64,000 nucleotides of DNA from Actinomadura violacea. GTDB lineage: Bacteria > Actinomycetota > Actinomycetes > Streptosporangiales > Streptosporangiaceae. Both the position numbers and the translations under genes were made by a program. Position 1 is the first letter of the stretch. The number at the start of each line of letters is the position of its first letter. Below the pieces are notes generated by a model. It saw only the letters and a program-made list of their open reading frames with translations. It did no database searches and had not been told where the DNA came from. The stretch is taken from positions 1 through 64,000 of the forward strand of contig NZ_JAGEPF010000042.1 of assembly GCF_017573465.1 (NCBI RefSeq), in the 5' to 3' direction. Below, piece by piece: positions 43,166 to 52,077 of this stretch.

Positions 43166-43516
43166 TCAGGCGCGGGAGGAGTCGGCGCCGGACGGCTCGG
43201 GCTCGGCGGCCGCGGCGGGAGGCACCTGGCGCGCCTCGGCGACGACCTTGCGCTCGACCCAGAACGTCATCAGCGGCACGACGCCGCCGAGGACGATCAC
43301 GACCATCTTGCTCAACGGCCAGTCCGCCCGCCGCCACACGTCGTAGGCGGCGACGAGGTAAACCATGTAGAACAGCCCGTGGACGGGCGCCACGATGCCC
43401 GCCATCGCGGGCATGTCGGTCGGACCGTACTTCAGGACCATGCCGACCACCAGCAGCACCAGCAGGCTGCCGACGAGCAGCGCCAGGATCCGGTACCGGG
43501 TCACCGCGCCTTCCAC
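43166..43516 (-). CDS. DUF3817 membrane protein
   Basis: 116 residues with three hydrophobic helices: YRILALLVGSLLVLLVVGMVL, GIVAPVHGLFYMVYLVAAYDV and MVVIVLGGVVPLMTFWVERKV. The HGxxYMxYL motif in the second and PLMTFWVER at the end are those of DUF3817. Function of the family is unknown. GTG 43516 has AAAGG upstream. It is the distal partner of the membrane protein at 43609-43965 on the same strand, a pairing I recall as common in actinobacteria. Confidence 0.88.
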   Translation of the reverse strand: MEGAVTRYRILALLVGSLLVLLVVGMVLKYGPTDMPAMAGIVAPVHGLFYMVYLVAAYDVWRRADWPLSKMVVIVLGGVVPLMTFWVERKVVAEARQVPPAAAAEPEPSGADSSRA

Positions 43517-43608
43517 AGTTCACACCTTTCCTCGGCCGGCCGCGTCCGGCGGCCCGCACACATCGGACGGCCCGCGGCGGCCGGGGCGCGCGCCCGCAGG
43601 GGCGCGGG

Positions 43609-43965
43609 TCAGCCGCGCCGGTCGGTCTGGGAGTTGAGCCGCGCGAGGTAGCGGTTGTAGGCCGCGAGCGCGGGGTCCTCCTCCTCCTGCTGCCGGATGA
43701 TCTCGCGCTTGACGGCGGCCTCCGCCGGCTCCTCGATCACCTTGGGCGCCGGGGTGACGCCGGCCTTCTCGTCGCGGATCATCTTGACCCACATCACGAT
43801 CACGAAGAGCGCGAAGATCGGCCATTCGAAGGTGTACGCCCAGCTGCGGTCGTTGCCGTCCTGGGCGCGGTCGTACTGCCACCAGCCGAAGCCGATGAAC
43901 GCGCCGCAGAGCACGACCGCGATCGCATGCAGGCCGAGCCAGGCCGGGGTGAGGAACCGTCGCAC
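43609..43965 (-). CDS. two-helix membrane protein, conserved in actinobacteria
   Basis: 118 residues from GTG 43965 (MRRFLTPAWLGLH). Helix one is AIAVVLCGAFIGFGWWQY, helix two WPIFALFVIVMWVKMI, followed by a charged cytoplasmic tail with EEPAEAAVKREIIRQQEEEDPALAAYNRYLARLN. GWWQYDRAQ resembles the start of SURF1-type proteins but the rest of SURF1 is absent. Known only as a conserved hypothetical; no enzymatic motif. Upstream of the DUF3817 gene, gap 92 bases. Confidence 0.8.
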   Translation of the reverse strand: MRRFLTPAWLGLHAIAVVLCGAFIGFGWWQYDRAQDGNDRSWAYTFEWPIFALFVIVMWVKMIRDEKAGVTPAPKVIEEPAEAAVKREIIRQQEEEDPALAAYNRYLARLNSQTDRRG

Positions 43966-44035
43966 GTCACCGAGCGTACCCCCGGTCCCGCGCCGTCCGT
44001 GCACAACCCCCGGATGGCCGCGGGCACGGCCGCGG

Positions 44036-45319
44036 TCAGCGCGAACGCCCCGGCCGGCGCGGCGCGGAGGCGGCGTCCGGGAGCGGCGGGCCGGTGTAGA
44101 CGGCGCGGGGCCGCAGCGGGTGCGCGCCGCCGTACTCCTCGATCGCGTGCGCGAGCCATCCGGCGGTGCGCGCGACCGCGAACACCGCCTCCCCCGCGCC
44201 CGGGACGAACCCCGCGACCGCGCCGAGCGCCGCCAAGGCGACGTCGATGTTCGGCGCCGGGAGCCGGCGCCGCTCCGCCTCGTCCAGGACGGCCTCGGCG
44301 GCGGCGAGCCGCGGGTGCCCGGGAGCCGCCGCGCGGACGAGGTCGAGCAGCAGCGTCGCGCGCCCGTCGCCCGACTTGTAGACCACATGCCCGAAGCCGG
44401 GGATGCGCTCGCCGCCGCGCAGCCGCCCGCCGACGACCCGGGCGGCCGACGCCGGGTCGGCGACCTCCGCGATCAGCCGCTCCGCCCCGTAGGACGCGCC
44501 GCCGTGCAGCGGCCCGCTGGCCACGCCGAGCCCGGCCGCGACGACCGCGTACGGGTCGGCCCGCACGGACGCGGCGACCCGCGCGGCCAGCGTCGATGCC
44601 GCCAGCTCATGGTCGGCCAGCAGGATCAGCGCCGCCTCCAGCGCGCGCAGCATCCCCGCCTCCGCCGGGTGCGGGCACACCCTCTCCCACAGTCGCTCCG
44701 CCACCCCGGCCTCGCCGGCCTGCGGCGAGCCGTCGTCATGAGAGCGGGCGTTCCCTGCTGGCGGGAGGGCCTCGACGAGGCCGGCGATGAGGGAGCGGGC
44801 GGTGCCGGTGACGCCGTCGGGGTCCAGGTGGTGGCGGAGCGGGTCGGCGGCGGCGAGCGCGGTCACGATCACTTGGAGGCGGTCGAGCGGCAGCAGCTCC
44901 TCGGGCAGTCCCGACTGCGCGGCGACCGCCGCGGCGACGCCCTCGTCCCGCGGCCGCCACGGCGCCTCCCCTTCAGCGTCGCGGCCCGTCCACAGCCAGC
45001 CGGCGACGTCCTCGAACCTTCCGTCCTCCGCCAGGCCGAGGACGTCGCGGCCCCGGTAGTACGGGCGGTCGGCGCCGAGCGCGGTGATCGCCGACTCGAT
45101 CGCCAGCTCGCCCGGCCCGGGCCCGCGGCGGGGTTTGCCGCGCCGGGCCAGCTCCTCCACCTGCGCGGCGTCGAACAGGCTGCGGCGGCCGTCCGGCGCG
45201 TGCCGGCGGCGCAGCACGCCGCGGCTGACGTAGGCGTACAACGTGGCGGGCTTCACACCGAGCCGCTCGGCGGCCGCCGCCGCGTCGATCCACCCGCCCA
45301 CCTGGTCGTCCGTACCCAT
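44036..45319 (-). CDS. citrate synthase-like enzyme with N-terminal HTH
   Basis: 427 residues. Residues about 10-60 are a MerR/excisionase-like HTH (IDAAAAAERLGVKPATLYAYVSRGVL). The rest is a citrate synthase: ADHELAASTLAARVAAS, GPLHGGA, IPGFGHVVYKSGDGRA (catalytic His) and NIDVALAAL (catalytic Asp). So it should condense acetyl- or propionyl-CoA with a keto acid, and may also bind DNA. ATG 45319 was chosen; TTG 45349 is also in frame. It is divergent from a homocitrate synthase-like gene across an AT-rich palindrome. Confidence 0.9.
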   Translation of the reverse strand: MGTDDQVGGWIDAAAAAERLGVKPATLYAYVSRGVLRRRHAPDGRRSLFDAAQVEELARRGKPRRGPGPGELAIESAITALGADRPYYRGRDVLGLAEDGRFEDVAGWLWTGRDAEGEAPWRPRDEGVAAAVAAQSGLPEELLPLDRLQVIVTALAAADPLRHHLDPDGVTGTARSLIAGLVEALPPAGNARSHDDGSPQAGEAGVAERLWERVCPHPAEAGMLRALEAALILLADHELAASTLAARVAASVRADPYAVVAAGLGVASGPLHGGASYGAERLIAEVADPASAARVVGGRLRGGERIPGFGHVVYKSGDGRATLLLDLVRAAAPGHPRLAAAEAVLDEAERRRLPAPNIDVALAALGAVAGFVPGAGEAVFAVARTAGWLAHAIEEYGGAHPLRPRAVYTGPPLPDAASAPRRPGRSR

Positions 45320-45334
45320 GCACGCTCCATCAAC

Positions 45335-45356
45335 ATTGATTTTGATCAATATTGAT
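45335..45356. promoter_or_regulatory. AT-rich operator (ATTGAT repeats)
   Basis: ATTGAT-TTTG-ATCAAT is an inverted repeat, followed directly by another ATTGAT. It is strikingly AT-rich for this genome and sits in the 67-base gap between the two divergent acyl-condensing enzyme genes. It probably serves as shared promoter and operator. Confidence 0.6.
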
Positions 45357-45386
45357 ACATATGGATCCGGCTGTCAATCTGAGGGC

Positions 45387-46628
45387 ATGCCACAGATTCA
45401 CTTCCTCGACGTCACCAACCGCGACGGCGTCCAGACCGCCCGGACCGGGCTGTCGAAGTTCGGCAAGACGATGGTGAACTTCTACCTGGGACGGCTCGGC
45501 GTCGCGCAGTCCGAGATCGGCTTCCCGTTCCTGTTCCACGAGGTCCCCTACGTCCGGGCGCAGATCGCGCTCGCGGAGGCGGGCGCGTTCGGCGGCCTGC
45601 GGCTGTCCGGCTGGTGCCGCGGCGTCGCGCAGGACGTGGAGAAGGCCGTCCAGGTCAGGGCCGGCGGCAAGGGGCTCGCGCACTACAACCTGTCCATCTC
45701 CACGTCCGACTACATGCTCGCGAACAAGTTCCGCGGCAAGCTCGACCGCGGCGCCGTCATCCGCGAGATGGCCGCGGCCGTCCGCGCCGCCAAGGTCGGC
45801 GGCGCCGAGACCGTCGGCGTCAACGCCGAGGACGGCTCCCGCACCGACGACGGCTTCCTCACCGAGTTCGCGCTCGCCGCCAAGGAGGCCGGCGCCGACC
45901 GCGTCCGCTACTGCGACACCATCGGCGGCGACAGCCCCGACCGCATCCGCGAGCGCTTCGCCAGGCTCGCCTCCGCGATCGGCATCCCCGTCGAGACGCA
46001 CTGCCACAACGACCTCGGCCTCGCCGTCGCCAACTCCATCCACGGCGCGCTCGGCGACCTGCAGGCCGGGCAGGACGCGTGGATCAACACCTGCGTCAAC
46101 GGGATCGGCGAACGCTCCGGCAACGCCGACCTGCTGTCCACCATCCTCGCCTTCCGGCACGCCTTCGACCCGCAGCTGACCGGCGCCGAGATCGGCGACC
46201 CGATCGACCTGTCCTGGGCGCGCCGCTTCTCGCTGTGGGCGAGCTACGCCTTCGGCCAGCCGCTCCCCTACAACCAGGTCGGCGTCGGCCGGAACGCCTT
46301 CGCGCACGAGTCCGGCATCCACGCCGACGGCGCCCTGAAGGACCACGGCAACTACGAGCTGTACGACGAGGAGACCCTCGGCCCCTTCCCCGACGACCGG
46401 CACGCGCGGCCGGGACGCGTCGTCCTCACCGGCGAGTACGGCGGCAAGGCAGGGTTCCGGCACGTCATGGACGGCCTCGGCGTCGAGCCCGCCGACGAGG
46501 AGCTGTCGTTCAAGCTCGTCCAGCTCTGCAACGCCCAGACGGGCCGCCCCCTCACCGACGACGAACTCCGCCTCATCGCCCAGTACCCCCGCGAACTCGC
46601 GCTGCTGTTCCCCGGGGCTATCGAGTGA
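45387..46628 (+). CDS. homocitrate/2-isopropylmalate synthase-like enzyme
   Basis: 413 residues, DRE-TIM metallolyase. FLDVTNRDGVQTAR is the DRE motif variant (NRDG), HCHNDLGLAVANS the metal-binding HxH, and CVNGIGERSGNADL the conserved GxGERxGN loop. A short C-terminal region has GKAGFRHVMDGLG but no LeuA allosteric domain, so leucine feedback is unlikely. It should condense acetyl-CoA with a 2-oxo acid such as 2-oxoglutarate. GAGGG lies just before ATG 45387. Paired divergently with the citrate synthase-like HTH protein. Exact substrate undecided. Confidence 0.9.
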   Translation: MPQIHFLDVTNRDGVQTARTGLSKFGKTMVNFYLGRLGVAQSEIGFPFLFHEVPYVRAQIALAEAGAFGGLRLSGWCRGVAQDVEKAVQVRAGGKGLAHYNLSISTSDYMLANKFRGKLDRGAVIREMAAAVRAAKVGGAETVGVNAEDGSRTDDGFLTEFALAAKEAGADRVRYCDTIGGDSPDRIRERFARLASAIGIPVETHCHNDLGLAVANSIHGALGDLQAGQDAWINTCVNGIGERSGNADLLSTILAFRHAFDPQLTGAEIGDPIDLSWARRFSLWASYAFGQPLPYNQVGVGRNAFAHESGIHADGALKDHGNYELYDEETLGPFPDDRHARPGRVVLTGEYGGKAGFRHVMDGLGVEPADEELSFKLVQLCNAQTGRPLTDDELRLIAQYPRELALLFPGAIE

Positions 46629-46678
46629 TTCGCCTGTTCCAGCGCTTTTGTCGCTGGTGATCTCTACCTTGTGGAGGC

Positions 46679-48058
46679 ATGGCGAGCACCGCGACGGCAC
46701 AGGCCTACTCCTACACGCGTCCCTCCGGGCTGGACGGCGGCCTCCTCGGGCTGTCGACGTCCGGAGGGACGACGAGCACCGGCCCGCGGGCGCACCCGCA
46801 CTTCTTCAGCGGGGTGCTCACCCAGGCGGCGCCGGCCGCCGCGGCGCTGATCGGGCTGGCCGACGTCGCGCAGACCCGGTACTTCCAGCCGCGCCCGACC
46901 GGCTTCCGCGACCCGGTGGTCACCTGCAACGGCGACCGGCTGCGGATGGAGTCGTTCTCCGCGTGCGGCGGCGTGTACGCGCGGCTGGACGTGCTGGAAC
47001 CGGCGCTGGACGGGGAGGTGCTCGAGCGCGGCACCACGAACGTCGACGTCAACGGTCCGCTGCGGGAGGCGCTCGCCCGCGTCGGCGGGACGGACCCGCT
47101 GCACCTGGCGGTGGGCGCCGACGAGATGGCGGTCACCACGGCGGACGGCGCGGTGGTGGAGAAGAAGGTGCCGCTGCCCGAGCGATGGCTGCGCGGGTTC
47201 GCCGAGGTGCAGGTCATCACCGCCGGATTCGATCCGCGGGCCGAGCTGAAGGGCCCGGACGCGGTGCGGTTCCTGCGGTCCCTGCCGGGCCGCTCGCGCG
47301 GCGCGCTGTGGGCGGTGCCGGCCGGCCGGACGCTGCGGATCTCGTCGCGTCCGGCGCCCGGAGCGGTCTGCCTGTCCGGGCCCGACCGGCTGCGGACGAT
47401 GCTGCCGCTGCTCCGGTTCGCCCGCGCGCTGCGCGCGTACGGGCCGCCCGTCACCGCGTCGAGCGGGCCGGTGTCGAGCGTCTGGGAACTGGAGCTTCCC
47501 GGCATGCGGTACTTCCTGACACTGTCGCCCGAGGTGTCGCGGGGCTTCTCCGGTGAAGGCGCCGTCCTCGACGCCCTCGCGACGGACGAGGCCGCCGGCG
47601 ACGCCGACCTGATCGGCGCGCTGCTGTCGTTCGAACCCCGCGTGGATCCCGGCCTGCTCGCCGAACGCTCCGGCCTGCCGCCCGACCGGACGAAGGCGGC
47701 GCTGACGCAGCTCGGCACGTCCGGACGCGTCGGCTTCGACACCGCGGAGGCCGCGTTCTTCCATCGCGAACTGCCCTACGACGCGGCGCGCGTGGCGGCG
47801 CTGAACCCGCGCCTGCGGTCGGCGCGCGCGCTGGTCGAGAACGGTGCCGTCCGCTTCACCGGCGACGACACCGCGGTCGTGACCACCGACGGCGGCGAGC
47901 GCGACGTCCGCTTCGACGGCGACCGCGTCACCTGCACCTGCCCGTGGTGGTTCGACCACCGGGGTGAGCGCGGGCCGTGCAAGCACGTCCTCGCGGCCAC
48001 GATCGTCCGGCGCGACGGCGCGCTGGTCGCCGGGCTGGAAGCGGAGGCGGCGCGATGA
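46679..48058 (+). CDS. SWIM zinc-finger protein
   Basis: 459 residues. The C-terminus has a SWIM zinc finger, CxC...CxH: Cys419, Cys421, Cys434 and His436, in TCTCPWW and GPCKHVLA. SWIM domains bind DNA or protein. The remaining 400 residues have no known domain; a winged-helix-like part lies around 330-370 (DPGLLAERSGLPPDRTKAALTQLG). GTGGAGG precedes ATG 46679. Its stop overlaps the next start by four bases, so it is made with the 885-residue protein. In other actinomycetes such SWIM genes often sit by MoxR-ATPase and VWA genes (from memory); none are here. Confidence 0.88.
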   Translation: MASTATAQAYSYTRPSGLDGGLLGLSTSGGTTSTGPRAHPHFFSGVLTQAAPAAAALIGLADVAQTRYFQPRPTGFRDPVVTCNGDRLRMESFSACGGVYARLDVLEPALDGEVLERGTTNVDVNGPLREALARVGGTDPLHLAVGADEMAVTTADGAVVEKKVPLPERWLRGFAEVQVITAGFDPRAELKGPDAVRFLRSLPGRSRGALWAVPAGRTLRISSRPAPGAVCLSGPDRLRTMLPLLRFARALRAYGPPVTASSGPVSSVWELELPGMRYFLTLSPEVSRGFSGEGAVLDALATDEAAGDADLIGALLSFEPRVDPGLLAERSGLPPDRTKAALTQLGTSGRVGFDTAEAAFFHRELPYDAARVAALNPRLRSARALVENGAVRFTGDDTAVVTTDGGERDVRFDGDRVTCTCPWWFDHRGERGPCKHVLAATIVRRDGALVAGLEAEAAR

Positions 48059-50712
48059 GCTGGGACGCGATCCGCGACGCGATCGACGCCAAGGACCAGG
48101 GCCGCGTCATCGGCCTCGTCCGCGGGCTCGACGGGCCGGGACGCAAGGAGGTCGCCGACCGGCTCCCCGGCAAGCTGAAGGAGATGCGCGACGCCACCCG
48201 GTTCGGGGACCTGGAGAGGGGCTACCACCGGCCGCTGATGATGGCGGGCGCCGGCACGATCGGCGGCGCCGCCGCCGTCGCGGCCTGGCTGTGCCGCCGC
48301 GAGTTCGACACCTGGTGGCTCCGCTCCCAGGGCCGGGAGCTGCGCCGGGACCTGGACGCCGTCACCGCCGACCGCCCGGCCGAATGGCGCGCCGACGTCG
48401 CCCGCCGCATCGCCGACCGCCTCCGGATCACCGACTTCGCGGAGTCCGTGCTGCCGCGCTGGCACATGGCGGCGGGGCTCACGCTGTCGGCGGGAGCGGA
48501 GCCCCCGGCTGCGGACGGCTTCGTCGTGCTGTGGGCGAGCGGCGGCGCCGACCCGAGCGCCCTCGCCGACGACCCGTTCCTGGACGCCCTCGTCCCGCGC
48601 CTGTTCGAGGCCGACGGCGTTGGCACGGCCCTCGCCTTCGACGAGAACACCCTGCAGTACAAGCCGGACGGCGAGAAGTCCTGGGTCGGGGCGCTCGCCG
48701 GGCTCTCCGCGTCGGGACGGCTCGACCGCGGGATGCTGCTGGACGGCTGCGTCAGCCGCTTCCTGCGCGGCGGCACGCCCCATGAGCTGCGATGGTTCGT
48801 CCGGCTGCACGAAGTCCTCGACCCGACCGCGGAGGAGCTCGCGGCGCGTGCGCGCGACTACGTCCGGCTGCTGCCGGCCGCGCCGCCGAAGGTCGCGGAC
48901 GTGGCGCTGCAGGCCGTCCGCCAGGCCGACGACCGCGAGCCGATCGAGGAGCCGCTGTTCGAGGAGGCCGCGGGCGCGGTGCTGTTCCGGCCCGAGAAGA
49001 AGCTCGTCCGGGCCGGGCTGACCTGGGCGGACCGGACGGCGCGTAAGCACGACCGGGTGGACGCCGCGCTCCGCGCCGTCCTCGCGGTGTTCTCTTCGGA
49101 CGCCCTCGACCTGCGGGAGCGCGCCGTCAAGGTCGCCGTGAAGCATGCCGGGAAGGCGTCCGCCGAGGCCCGCGAGGGCGTCCGGATCGCCGCCGCCGAA
49201 CTCCCGGACACCCTGCGCGCCATGATCGCCGAGGCGTTCGGCGAAGTCGGCGCCGCCGCCCCCGAACCCTGGGCGCCGCCCGGTCCGCCGCCGTTCGTCC
49301 CGCGCGAGATGCCCGCGCCGATCGGCTCGCCCGCCGAACTCGCCGAGGAGTTCGCCGTCCTCCTGCGCACCGAGCACCCGGACTGGCTCGCGGTCGAACG
49401 CTTCGTCGCCGCGCTCGTGGCGTTCGCCTACCAGGACATCGACGGCACGAGGAACGCCCTGCGTCCCGTCGTGGACAAGCGGGCGCCCTGGCTGGCGGAC
49501 CCCGACCAGCAGATAGGCCACCACGAGAAGGACTGGACGCTGTTCTCCGTCCGCTGCCTGCTCGTCCCCAAGACCCCCGGCCGCCTGGTCGAGGCCCTCG
49601 CCTCGCTCGTCAAGGGATGGTCGCGCAAGGGCGAAACGGTCTTCGATCCGCAGCTGGACCGGTTCCTGGCCCTGCGCGGGCGCGAGATCGCCGCCGCCGT
49701 CGGACGGGTCCCGGTCCTGCTGGCCACCCCCACCACGGCCGCCGGGCACGTCGATCCCGACGTGCTCGTCGAGCGGCTCGAGAGGCTCGAAGCGGCGGGG
49801 GCCGAGCCGGGACGCGCGGAACTGGCGCAGGCGATGCTCCGCGTCCCGCGCGAGATCGACCCGGCCGCCGTCACCCGCGCCAAGGGCCTGGCCTCGCCGG
49901 CCGGGCAGGCGATGGCGGCCTGGCTGGCCGCGGGCCCGCAGCCCGACCCGGACGTCCGGTGCGAGGTCCTGGAGGAGCCGACCGCGACGGTCGGCGACCG
50001 CACGCTCCGCCTCCCGTCCCGGATCTTCTCCGCCGTCTCCTTCCCCGGCGACTCCGACATCGCGCGTCTGTGCTCCTTCCCGGAGGAGGGCTGGCGGGAC
50101 TTCGGACGGCCGAAGTTCTCCCACACGTTCGCCTGGTGGCCGGGAATCACGCCGTCCCACCGGGAGATCGCCGCCGCGCAACTCGTCCCCTACCAGGCCG
50201 GCCTGACCGACGAGGCCTGGCTGCAGGGCACGACGATGCTGGCCCTCGCGGAGGCGGACGGGCCGTCCGGGGCCGCCACCGGGACGCTGCTCGCCTGCAC
50301 GCTGGCCAACGCGCACGAACGCCACCGCGCCGACGCCGTCGACGCGCTGCTCACGCTGAGCGCGCGCGGCGTCCTGCCCGCCGCCGAGACCGGCGCCGCG
50401 ATCGGCCGGCTCGCCGCGTTCGGCCGCATCAAGCTCGGCCGGATCGGGAAGGCCCTGGGCTCCGCCGCCGACGCGGGCGCGCACGCCGACGTCTGGACGA
50501 TCATCGCCGCCGCGCTGCCCGAGGTCCTCGCCGAGCCGGACGGGCACGCGGTCCGCGGCCTGCCCGACCTGCTCGCCCTCGGCACCCGCACCGCCGAGAC
50601 GACCCGGGCGCGCGGCGCGATCCCCGCGCTGGAGGCCGTGGCGGGCCGCGGCGGGTCCAGCCGGCCGGTGAAGGAGGCCGCCCGGCTGCACCGGACCCTC
50701 ACCGCAACCTGA
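48055..50712 (+). CDS. large unknown protein coupled to SWIM protein (DUF6493-like?)
   Basis: 885 residues, soluble, helix-rich. No catalytic motif recognised. A possible membrane-like stretch at about 65-80 (MAGAGTIGGAAAVAAWL) is too short and Ala-rich to be sure. The pattern of helical pairs (DLRERAVKVAVKHAGKAS, LPDTLRAMIAEAFGEVG) suggests HEAT-like repeats in the middle, with a proline linker at about 402-420 (PWAPPGPPPFVPREMP). I recall similar large proteins (DUF6493) next to SWIM proteins in Streptomyces, but cannot verify. Translationally coupled (ATGA) to the SWIM gene, so probably one complex. Confidence 0.8.
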   Translation: MSWDAIRDAIDAKDQGRVIGLVRGLDGPGRKEVADRLPGKLKEMRDATRFGDLERGYHRPLMMAGAGTIGGAAAVAAWLCRREFDTWWLRSQGRELRRDLDAVTADRPAEWRADVARRIADRLRITDFAESVLPRWHMAAGLTLSAGAEPPAADGFVVLWASGGADPSALADDPFLDALVPRLFEADGVGTALAFDENTLQYKPDGEKSWVGALAGLSASGRLDRGMLLDGCVSRFLRGGTPHELRWFVRLHEVLDPTAEELAARARDYVRLLPAAPPKVADVALQAVRQADDREPIEEPLFEEAAGAVLFRPEKKLVRAGLTWADRTARKHDRVDAALRAVLAVFSSDALDLRERAVKVAVKHAGKASAEAREGVRIAAAELPDTLRAMIAEAFGEVGAAAPEPWAPPGPPPFVPREMPAPIGSPAELAEEFAVLLRTEHPDWLAVERFVAALVAFAYQDIDGTRNALRPVVDKRAPWLADPDQQIGHHEKDWTLFSVRCLLVPKTPGRLVEALASLVKGWSRKGETVFDPQLDRFLALRGREIAAAVGRVPVLLATPTTAAGHVDPDVLVERLERLEAAGAEPGRAELAQAMLRVPREIDPAAVTRAKGLASPAGQAMAAWLAAGPQPDPDVRCEVLEEPTATVGDRTLRLPSRIFSAVSFPGDSDIARLCSFPEEGWRDFGRPKFSHTFAWWPGITPSHREIAAAQLVPYQAGLTDEAWLQGTTMLALAEADGPSGAATGTLLACTLANAHERHRADAVDALLTLSARGVLPAAETGAAIGRLAAFGRIKLGRIGKALGSAADAGAHADVWTIIAAALPEVLAEPDGHAVRGLPDLLALGTRTAETTRARGAIPALEAVAGRGGSSRPVKEAARLHRTLTAT

Positions 50713-50786
50713 CCGGGCCTCGCGGTGTTGAAGCGAGTGACGGACCCGCATGGCAGGCTGGACGGACCGGAAGGGAGCATCCGACG

Positions 50787-51329
50787 ATGACCGACACACT
50801 CGCGTTCGGCACGGTCGACACCGTGCTGGGCCGGCTGCTCGTGAGCGAGACCGAGACGGGGATCGTGTCGCTGGACTTCCGCGACACCCCCGCCGCCCGC
50901 GAGCGCGCCGCCCGCAAGACGGGGCTGCCCGTCGTGGACGCGCCCGGACGGCTCGACCCGGCGTTGGCGGCGCTGCGCGACTACTTCGCCGGCGACCTGA
51001 AGACGTTCGAGCTGCCGATCGACTGGCGGCTGGTGGGCGACGTCCAGCGGCAGGTCCTGGCGACGCTGTACGAGACCGTCCCCTACGGGCGGACGATCAC
51101 CTACGGCGACCTCGGCGACCGCAGCGGCACCGAGGTCCACGCTCAGGTCATCGGCCAGGTGATGGGGAGCAACCCGATCCCGCTGATCGTCCCGTGCCAC
51201 CGGGTGGTCGCCTCGAACGGCCTCGGCGGCTACAGCGGCGGCTCGGGCGTCGAGGTCAAGCGCTGGCTGCTCACCCTCGAGGGAGCCCTCCCCGCCACCC
51301 TCGACTGGGACATCACCCGGGCCCCCTGA
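50787..51329 (+). CDS. ogt: O6-alkylguanine-DNA alkyltransferase (Ogt)
   Basis: 180 residues. Active-site Cys137 in IVPCHRVV accepts alkyl groups from O6-alkylguanine; YGRTITYGDLG is the start of the DNA-binding domain and GLGGYSGG the active-site loop. In the recognition helix, where the family normally has ARAVG with the Arg finger that flips the base, this protein has AQVIGQVMGSNP, with Gln. This may weaken or change its specificity, as in the alkyltransferase-like or AdaB variants. AAGGGAG precedes ATG 50787. Its stop abuts the convergent Uma2 stop. Confidence 0.9.
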   Translation: MTDTLAFGTVDTVLGRLLVSETETGIVSLDFRDTPAARERAARKTGLPVVDAPGRLDPALAALRDYFAGDLKTFELPIDWRLVGDVQRQVLATLYETVPYGRTITYGDLGDRSGTEVHAQVIGQVMGSNPIPLIVPCHRVVASNGLGGYSGGSGVEVKRWLLTLEGALPATLDWDITRAP

Positions 51330-51917
51330 TCACCGCCGCCGCGGCCCGACGAGCACGGCCGGGTCGAACGACACCTCGAACGGCTCCGCGATCCGCAGCG
51401 TCCGCCCCGCGCAGACGCGGTCGGCCTGCACGTACTCGCCGTCCTTGAGGGCGAGCACCTCCACGCAGGGCGCCCCCTCGCCGATCAGCTCGACGCGCAG
51501 GAACACCGGGATGCCCGCCGCCGCGTACATCCGGGGCTTGTCGGTGAAGTCGCGCCGGCGGTTGCTTCGCCCCGGGCTGACCACTTCGGCGACGAGGTGG
51601 ATGTACTGCGGGTCGAGCGCCACGGTGCCGGCGAGCATGGCCTCGGCGTCACCGACCACGACGTCGGGAATCGCGCCTTCACCTGCGCAGGGAACGTTGG
51701 CTCCCTCGGTCACCTCCATGTCGTCCGGCGCGGCGGCAAGGAGCACGTCGCGCAGCCGTCCTGTGCAGATCTGATGATTGGTCGCGGCGAGGGGGCTCAC
51801 GACGTAACTCCCGTCGATCAGTTCGACGCGCTGCCCGCTCTCCGGCAGCGCCAGCCAGTCCTCGACGGTGAACCCATCACGATCAGGCATCGGTTCGGCG
51901 GGCATTGCGAGTGCCAC
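51330..51917 (-). CDS. Uma2-family (DUF820) nuclease-fold protein
   Basis: 195 residues from GTG 51917, which has GGAGG 9 bases upstream (ATG 51905 is an alternative). Uma2 hallmarks: VEDWLALPESGQRVELIDGSYVVSP, AIPDVVVGD (Asp), HLVAEVVSPGRSNRRRDFTDKPRMY (Glu and Lys of a PD-(D/E)xK site) and GIPVFLRVEL. The family has a restriction-enzyme fold but its role is not known; it is often multi-copy in cyanobacteria and actinomycetes. Here it is single. Confidence 0.88.
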   Translation of the reverse strand: MALAMPAEPMPDRDGFTVEDWLALPESGQRVELIDGSYVVSPLAATNHQICTGRLRDVLLAAAPDDMEVTEGANVPCAGEGAIPDVVVGDAEAMLAGTVALDPQYIHLVAEVVSPGRSNRRRDFTDKPRMYAAAGIPVFLRVELIGEGAPCVEVLALKDGEYVQADRVCAGRTLRIAEPFEVSFDPAVLVGPRRR

Positions 51918-52077
51918 GCCTCATCACCTCCATAGGCCCAGTGTGTCATGGGGGACATCGACGTTCGATCACACTGGGCGTTCACTTGATTACGCCGAGA
52001 GGTCGGAAGTTAGCAGCCCGAGGATCGGCGTGTCAGGCGAACGGTGGATGCCGGCTCGCCGGGTGGCGCGGGGCGGG

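Noticed and set aside
46679..50712. Transposase-associated SWIM domain (mutator type)
   Set aside because: No transposase motif, inverted repeats or target duplications around the pair.
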